Positions 59,391 to 64,000 of a DNA stretch of 64,000 nucleotides are shown in pieces; positions within the stretch are counted from its first letter, which is position 1, and the number at the start of each line of letters is the position of its first letter. The position numbers were made by a program, and so were the translations under genes. The notes under the pieces were generated by a model. The model saw nothing but the letters and a program-made list of their open reading frames with translations, did no database searches and had not been told where the DNA came from. The DNA comes from Myxococcales bacterium (GTDB lineage: Bacteria; Myxococcota_A; Polyangia; Palsa-1104; JAEUJZ01): positions 36,969 to 100,968 of the forward strand of contig JAEUKA010000065.1 in NCBI GenBank assembly GCA_016794465.1. The letters are read 5' to 3'.

Positions 59391-59798
59391 TCAGATCTGC
59401 AGAACGGTCACTCCGGCGCGCGGCAACGGAGTGCTTGGAGGGACTCCTCTTGGCTCAACCCGTGCGGCAGTGTGTGCGGCGAGCTGGCGATCGAGCGCTG
59501 CCGTCAGCGTCTGGACCACCAGCAGGATCGGCGGCGTGAGGGAGTGTTTTCCAGCGCCGTCTCCGGGACGCGTCCCCGGGGTATCCAGCGCCGGCTGCGG
59601 AATCCGCTCGCAGCAGTGATCGGACAGCGTGGCGTGGTCGGGGGGCAGCTGCGGAAGCAGCTCGCTCGGGCAGCACGGCTCTGCGAGTCGCCGGTCGGCC
59701 ATTGCGGTGCAGCGGTAGGCCACCTGGGCGGGCAGCGTCAGACACGCTCCCACCAGCAGACACAGCAGCAGACTTACCAGCCGACGCACTCGCAACAT
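59391..59798 (-). CDS. Small secreted Cys-rich protein at the head of the cus operon
   Basis: A 135-residue protein with a signal peptide (LVSLLLCLLVGACLTLPAQVA). The mature part has Cys-pair motifs: YRCTAMADRRLAEPCCPSE and then LSDHCCERI. Together with adjacent Met and His these could bind copper or silver. No family is recognised. The gene stands 51 bases upstream of cusC in the same direction, so a role as metal sensor or periplasmic metallochaperone is plausible, but that is inferred from context. Small Cys-rich proteins sometimes precede Cu efflux genes. Confidence 0.7.
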   Translation of the reverse strand: MLRVRRLVSLLLCLLVGACLTLPAQVAYRCTAMADRRLAEPCCPSELLPQLPPDHATLSDHCCERIPQPALDTPGTRPGDGAGKHSLTPPILLVVQTLTAALDRQLAAHTAARVEPRGVPPSTPLPRAGVTVLQI

Positions 59799-60376
59799 CG
59801 CAACCTACTGACTATCACGGTGCCCATGCCGCTGACAACGCAGCGGCTGAAAGTTAGGATTTTCCGTCCAGAAACGTAGCGAGGATGGTCGATGGCGTAG
59901 GCGGGCAAGCGCGCCAGTCCCCGACAACAAGCGTGGGGGAGAGCAGCCTACGGACTGTGAGCACGCTCGACATAGCCAGCGGCCACCGCAGTAGTTTCTG
60001 GATGGCGCTGGCATGGTTTCCCTCGGTGAGGTGGTTTCAATGACGTGCCGTGGTCCACTGGTGGTCCCAGGGTCGCTTCTTGGCTTCGAGCGCTCGGCCA
60101 AGCCGGAGCTCATTGAGGGTCATAACGCGAGGGGCGAGGGTTAGTGTCCCGTCAAGTGGTGCTTGAAGGCGAGGAGATCTCTCGGTTTGCGGGGGCCGAG
60201 CGCTTGTGGCGGTTTCGGGTGAAAGAGCTGGTTCGTCGGCGCGGCGGTCTTAGGCTCCGCTATCGATTTGGGGAATACTCTCCACACTCCTTGCGGACCG
60301 GCTCCTGGACGTAGGTACGCCGCGGCAGTGTAGCGGGAACAGCCGGACCTGTGAGGCGTGAAAGGGGCGCGAGCGG
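59799..60376. other. Intergenic region with repeat R1 copy and possible gene relic
   Basis: A 578-base gap between the cus operon and an outer-membrane protein gene. It contains the inverted R1 repeat (59875-59995). The rest (about 60000-60376) has fragments without good ribosome-binding sites. One stretch near 60150-60310 translates on the plus strand to VVLEGEEISRFAGAERLWRF and more before a stop, and could be a decayed gene, but no family was recognised. A promoter for the cus operon should lie at the left end, but none was verified. Confidence 0.5.
59875..59995 (-). repeat. Dispersed intergenic repeat R1, inverted copy 2
   Basis: Reverse-complement copy of the repeat at 30721-30811. On the minus strand it reads CTACTGCGGTGGCCGCTGGC through GCGTGCTCACAG, and ends with GCCTACGCCATCG and CCATCCTCGCTACG. 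The middle 30 bases are longer and different, while the two ends are nearly identical. Lies upstream of the cus operon. Confidence 0.75.
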
Positions 60377-61699
60377 CTAGAACTCTGCCACGAGTCCGCC
60401 ACCGATGGTTGGGCCTCCGATCTGCCACCCACGAGTTGCGTACCCGGCCATGAGATCTACTGAGAAGTGCCGTCCGAAGCGGTACGCGAAGTTCATCATC
60501 AGACGCATCGCCATGGCGTCATTGTTGGGGAAGTTCTCAAGGTCGATCGTAAAGGACATCGGGATACGCGGAACCGTATCCCACGCGAGACGAAGCCAGC
60601 CACGGACACCGATGTGAGAGACTCCTTCCACTCCGATTCCTACGTGCGTTCCCGGATCATGTCCGATGATGAGCTGCGTGCTGGCTCCACCGTCGAACGA
60701 CTGCGGACCGACTCCGAGAATGGGACGTAGATCCCAGCGAATGAACCTGCCAAAACGGAAGCGTAGCTCTGCAAAGCCGTAGTAGACACCGACGCGGCAA
60801 TCGGTGGCGGAGTGATTGGTCAGCGCGCAGCGGTCGGGGTCAGGAATCTGAGCCAGCGAGCCAGCGGAAGAGACATACGTCTGTCCGAGCAGCAGCCCGG
60901 CTCCCAAGCGAATGGAGTACACCCAGCCAAGGAATCGATAGCTATAGTCTAGCTCTGCCCGCCAATATGAGTCATTGACTGTGCCTGTTTTGGAGTCGCG
61001 CGTGCCGAAGTTGACGTACTCGGTGTGGGCTTGTAGTCGCGAGCGGTTCTCAAAGTGCTGCGCCAGCAGATCTCGTCGCCATCGTGCATCTTCATCGCCT
61101 ATGACCGTCACAGGGTGCGGCCTGTCCGGAGACGCAAAGTGCAGCTGTTCAGGATCGGCTGGTGCTTGGTGAACACCACGTGAGGCAAGGTAGTACTCCA
61201 TGACGCCAGGCACCACGCGCTCGGCGGGTACGGTTGCGCTGAACTGGATTGCATCGGTGGACATTCGTTGAAACACGATGCGCTCATACTGGGCCGCTCC
61301 CCGTTGGCGGACGTAAAGGAGTACTTCTTTGGCCAGATGCGATGCCTCAATGATCGCCAGCAGTGCCAGTGGCTCTTCATTCTTCGCGGTGTTGAGCGGG
61401 ACATGATGCACCCGAACGACCAGCGAGGAGGGTGAGGCTGGCGAGGAGGACGAGGCGGACGGAGCCGATGTGGGTGATGCCACAGCAGAGGGCGGCTGAG
61501 TCGATGCGGGTGACGCAGCGGGTGACGTGAGTGGCGCCGCTGCGGATGACACAGTGGGGGCGACGGATGGAGCCGGCGCTGCAGTCGATGGTTCCGGAAC
61601 CGCGCTGGACTGTGCGTACGTGAGGCTTGCTGCCAGCAGCAGGGCAACGAGGGCCGACCACGCCAAGCGAGTAGGAGCTAGATGTTGCGTTCTGCGCAT
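60377..61699 (-). CDS. Predicted outer-membrane beta-barrel protein 1
   Basis: A 440-residue protein with a signal peptide (LVALLLAASLTYA) and an Ala/Ser/Pro-rich low-complexity linker (about 30-90). A middle domain (VRVHHVPLNTAKNEEPLALLAIIEASHLAKEVLLYVRQRG) is followed by alternating strands with aromatic edges that fit a beta-barrel (YVNFGTRDSKTGTVNDSYWRAELDYSYRF, GVYYGFAELRFRFGRF), ending with a terminal phenylalanine (GGGLVAEF), a typical outer-membrane signal. It has the same architecture as the upstream gene (EYV.F core, barrel, C-terminal aromatic region), so the two are paralogues. The gap between them is seven bases, hence one operon. The function is unknown. Confidence 0.8.
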   Translation of the reverse strand: MRRTQHLAPTRLAWSALVALLLAASLTYAQSSAVPEPSTAAPAPSVAPTVSSAAAPLTSPAASPASTQPPSAVASPTSAPSASSSSPASPSSLVVRVHHVPLNTAKNEEPLALLAIIEASHLAKEVLLYVRQRGAAQYERIVFQRMSTDAIQFSATVPAERVVPGVMEYYLASRGVHQAPADPEQLHFASPDRPHPVTVIGDEDARWRRDLLAQHFENRSRLQAHTEYVNFGTRDSKTGTVNDSYWRAELDYSYRFLGWVYSIRLGAGLLLGQTYVSSAGSLAQIPDPDRCALTNHSATDCRVGVYYGFAELRFRFGRFIRWDLRPILGVGPQSFDGGASTQLIIGHDPGTHVGIGVEGVSHIGVRGWLRLAWDTVPRIPMSFTIDLENFPNNDAMAMRLMMNFAYRFGRHFSVDLMAGYATRGWQIGGPTIGGGLVAEF

Positions 61700-61706
61700 G
61701 GTCCCC

Positions 61707-63530
61707 TCACCAAGCTGTGATCAGACCGAACCCGAGGCTGAGGCCGATCTGTTCAATGTTTCGAGCTGCAATGCCGATGCGCAGCGCTGGTTGCAACCAG
61801 GGACGAGCGCGGAAGGCAATCTGGTACAGGATTCTGACGCCGACATCACCCTGGGCTGGCTGGTTGGTGACGATCACGGCGGCGCCCATGGGCACGCTCT
61901 TCACCACATTCCACTCCAAGTGCAGCGACCCGAGCGCTCCGAAGTCCTTAAAGTAGTACGCCGCCAGTTGCAGGTTCGTACCAGTCACTTGACCGATGCG
62001 CAGCTTCAGCTCTCCGCCCACACCTGGACCAGAGAGGGTCTGACCGACCATGAGCCGAGGGGCGAGTCCGACCCATTTCCCAAAGCTAAATTCCGTTTCA
62101 AAGTAGCCATAGTTAAATCCGACTCTTTGACCGCAAGCTGCACGTTCAGGAGGCGGTTTGTCGGGCACTCCGTCACAAGAGGAGCCGTCACTGAGCCCCT
62201 GCAGAACTTCGTTTTTGCCACCGCGACCGTAGAGCACTCCGAAGCCACCACTGATTCCGGCAAGCCAGGTCTTGGGACGGAAGGTGAAGTCTCCTTCCGC
62301 TACCAGATAGTAGTCATTTCCTCGGAAGCGGTTGAAGTCGACGTACTCGAAGAATCCGTGGATTTCTGACTGACCGCGCGGTCCTGTGGGGGGCCGTCCG
62401 ATCCGTGGTTCAACCTCGACCCGAAACGGTGTCAGGGCCGTGCCCGCACTGATGTGCTCACCGTCGGTTCCGATCGACTCTAGGAACAGCTCGAAAGACG
62501 GCGGGCCAACGATATGTGCTGGGATCGCCTCGCGGAAGTAGCCATCACCATCCCGAACCAGAGGAATGCGTTCATAGGCGTGAGCCTCTGGCCGTCTCAC
62601 ATAGGCGAACACCATTTGAACTGCAGCAGGATAGCGGACCGTAAGCGCCAGCTCATTCGGATCGCCTTCGATCAAACGCCTAGGAATCTGTGCCAGGATC
62701 TCTAGGCGCGCCAGGTTCCGCTTCGACTCCGCTTGTTCTTCTTCTCGTTTGAGCTGACGCTGTGCTTCTTGGCTGAGCGTCGCGGTCGTATGCTGAAGCG
62801 TGGCGGACAGTCCCTCTAGAAAGGTGATCTCACTGCGCAGCCGTGCTGCGTATGGTGACTTGGGATACTTCTCCAGATGGCTTACATAGAGCTTGGCCCG
62901 GGCACTGGGCGGAAGCGTCAGGGTCCTTTCAAAAAGAGCGTTTAACTCGGTAGTTTCTGCGGAAAGAGAGAACGCTCCATTCTTTCCCTCTCCTGCGGCA
63001 TTCTGTGCTCCGTTTGACGGGGCCAATGCGGGACCTGGAGCGCCACCGTTTGGTGCGACCACTTTCTCTGCGGCGCCCTTTTTGCTGGTCGCAGCGGATG
63101 GCTTCTGGATCATACGCACGACATCGCCGACCTTGACGGCACCGGCAACTCCTGGGGACAGCCTTCCGAAGGACAAGACGCGACTCACCTGCTCCAGCGT
63201 CATCCGCCCCAGCGGAAAGTGATCACGGAGAACTTCGCCGCTCACAGGATGCTTGGCTGAAATGGTGCGCAGGACCTGCAGCGTCAGCCCTGGGCGTATT
63301 CCATGCGCGTCTCCCAGGTCGATGAAGGCGGTGCCTCGCTCTAGCTGAACAATGGTGCCCTGGGTCGTGCCGTCCGCATCATCGACATCCGCATCATCGT
63401 CATCGTGCCCAGCTGTGGAGACAGGGGCCGTAGACTGGGCTCCCTTTGTCTCCGATGGCTCAGCGGCAAAGGCATCGTTTCCCACCCAGAGCACCAGCAG
63501 TAGACAGAGCAGCCGTGATGACATCACCAT
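61707..63530 (-). CDS. Predicted outer-membrane beta-barrel protein 2 with N-terminal extra domain
   Basis: A 607-residue protein with a signal peptide (LLCLLLVLWVGNDAFA), an acidic Asp-rich stretch (HDDDDADVDDADGT) and a small beta domain (IVQLERGTAFIDLGDAHGIRPGLTLQVL) typical of SH3-like/FlgT C-terminal folds. A coiled-coil/helical part (QRQLKREEEQAESKRNLARLEIL) follows, then the same middle and barrel regions as its downstream paralogue (EYVDFNRFRGNDYYLVAEGDFTFRP, GYFETEFSFGKWVGL). It ends at ...GLITAW with an aromatic residue. The ATG at 63530 is kept, though 63524 has better Shine-Dalgarno spacing. The function is unknown. Confidence 0.8.
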   Translation of the reverse strand: MVMSSRLLCLLLVLWVGNDAFAAEPSETKGAQSTAPVSTAGHDDDDADVDDADGTTQGTIVQLERGTAFIDLGDAHGIRPGLTLQVLRTISAKHPVSGEVLRDHFPLGRMTLEQVSRVLSFGRLSPGVAGAVKVGDVVRMIQKPSAATSKKGAAEKVVAPNGGAPGPALAPSNGAQNAAGEGKNGAFSLSAETTELNALFERTLTLPPSARAKLYVSHLEKYPKSPYAARLRSEITFLEGLSATLQHTTATLSQEAQRQLKREEEQAESKRNLARLEILAQIPRRLIEGDPNELALTVRYPAAVQMVFAYVRRPEAHAYERIPLVRDGDGYFREAIPAHIVGPPSFELFLESIGTDGEHISAGTALTPFRVEVEPRIGRPPTGPRGQSEIHGFFEYVDFNRFRGNDYYLVAEGDFTFRPKTWLAGISGGFGVLYGRGGKNEVLQGLSDGSSCDGVPDKPPPERAACGQRVGFNYGYFETEFSFGKWVGLAPRLMVGQTLSGPGVGGELKLRIGQVTGTNLQLAAYYFKDFGALGSLHLEWNVVKSVPMGAAVIVTNQPAQGDVGVRILYQIAFRARPWLQPALRIGIAARNIEQIGLSLGFGLITAW

Positions 63531-63846
63531 TCCGTCCTTCGCGCTTGATTGGCCATCAGGCAGGCGGCGGTTCGATTACGCCCTGGTGACCCATCTTCCC
63601 CACAGGTAGCAGCAAAAATACGTACTCATCATGCTAGGAATTTGTCCACGATATGTCAATTGTGCGGTGAGAGGATTGCATGTTCGCATCACTTCAAAGA
63701 TTTTGGTTCATTCGGCGTGAGAATCGTCGGATTTGTCGGCGGTGAGGTCCGTGAACATTCACAATCGGTAATGTCGATTTCATATGGTGTTTTGTGTATA
63801 TATTTTAAGCTGTGTATGCGACATTGTAGTGCATCGTCAATGTAGG
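63531..63846. other. Intergenic AT-rich region
   Basis: About 316 bases, AT-rich especially from 63770 on, with no supported gene. It separates the outer-membrane protein pair from a small minus-strand ORF. The OMP operon promoter probably lies here, but no clear promoter motif was identified. Confidence 0.5.
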
Positions 63847-63984
63847 TTAGCGGTCGCAGAAGCGCCGTAGCTCGGGCCGCGTGATGTTCACGATCGGCGT
63901 CGCGCCAAACACCGGCAGCAGCTTCTGCACTCCCGACCGAATCTGCTTCTTATACTCGTGCGGATTCTTGGCTTTCTTCGGCAT
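63847..63984 (-). CDS. Small basic protein of unknown function, or C-terminus of a truncated gene
   Basis: From an ATG at 63984 (preceded by AAGCGGAGG) it gives 45 residues, starting MPKKAKNPHEYKKQI and ending in TRPELRRFCDR. The frame is also open further upstream to the window edge, so it could be the C-terminal end of a longer gene on the minus strand. It is strongly basic at the N-terminal side. No family is recognised, and coding status is only moderately supported. Confidence 0.45.
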   Translation of the reverse strand: MPKKAKNPHEYKKQIRSGVQKLLPVFGATPIVNITRPELRRFCDR

Positions 63985-64000
63985 CGCCTCCGCTTGATAG

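Noticed and set aside
60041..60310. Short plus-strand frames in the gap after the cus operon
   Set aside because: No ribosome-binding site and no recognisable family; could be a decayed gene, so only noted in the intergenic entry.
1..64000. tRNA, rRNA, riboswitch or insertion-sequence genes
   Set aside because: None could be recognised by reading; no transposase or integrase motif was found, although a covariance-model scan was not possible here.

Overview
This 64 kb window is a high-GC bacterial chromosome segment. It most resembles a predatory or soil myxobacterium (Myxococcota, Polyangia or Haliangium-like), an inference from gene content rather than from a marker gene. The supporting traits are: many secreted lipoproteins of unknown function, some Cys-rich or carrying PEGA domains; a Ser/Thr protein kinase with a C-terminal PEGA-like domain; an FHA/coiled-coil protein; a P450-reductase fusion; a sterol delta7-reductase homologue; and the end of a bacterial microcompartment locus. 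No rRNA, tRNA, integrase, complete insertion sequence or CRISPR array was seen.

Layout. 1-2 kb: tail of a microcompartment operon (M20-type amidohydrolase fragment, two translationally coupled EutN/CcmL vertex proteins, a class II aldolase-like protein that lacks the third metal histidine). 2-8 kb: lipoprotein, secreted PHB-depolymerase-like esterase, threonine synthase, M20 peptidase. 7.4-15.8 kb: cell-envelope genes (lipoprotein, PEGA protein, FHA protein, hydrolase, LPP20/FlgT-like pair, PEGA lipoprotein, membrane-anchored JAMM protease). 15.8-21.5 kb: a 1186-residue P450-CPR fusion with a PB1/ubiquitin-like N-terminus, divergent from a PEGA Ser/Thr kinase. 21.6-25.9 kb: TPR protein, lipoproteins, Cys-repeat protein. 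25.9-34.4 kb: PriA, an orphan ABC-2 permease, a triple-FKBP lipoprotein, a VanX-like dipeptidase and a K+ channel, interspersed with dispersed and tandem repeats.

35.2-39.8 kb is the most distinctive region: an AT-rich five-gene operon. It encodes a GNAT/FeeM-like protein, a membrane SpoIIE/PP2C phosphatase, a SiaB/slr1658-like ATPase, a STAS protein and a class III adenylate cyclase. Together they look like a complete partner-switching module, analogous to SiaABCD but ending in a cAMP cyclase instead of a diguanylate cyclase.

40-64 kb: 7-dehydrocholesterol-reductase homologue, beta-propeller lipoprotein with a CxxCH motif, YbeY, a methyltransferase-SGNH-MBOAT O-acylation operon, tetraheme cytochrome, a Fam20/HipA-like secreted kinase, penicillin acylase plus a DUF1624 acyltransferase, a complete Cu/Ag CusCBA efflux operon led by a small Cys-rich protein, and a pair of related outer-membrane proteins. 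The last 0.4 kb is AT-rich and ends in a small minus-strand ORF that may be truncated by the window.
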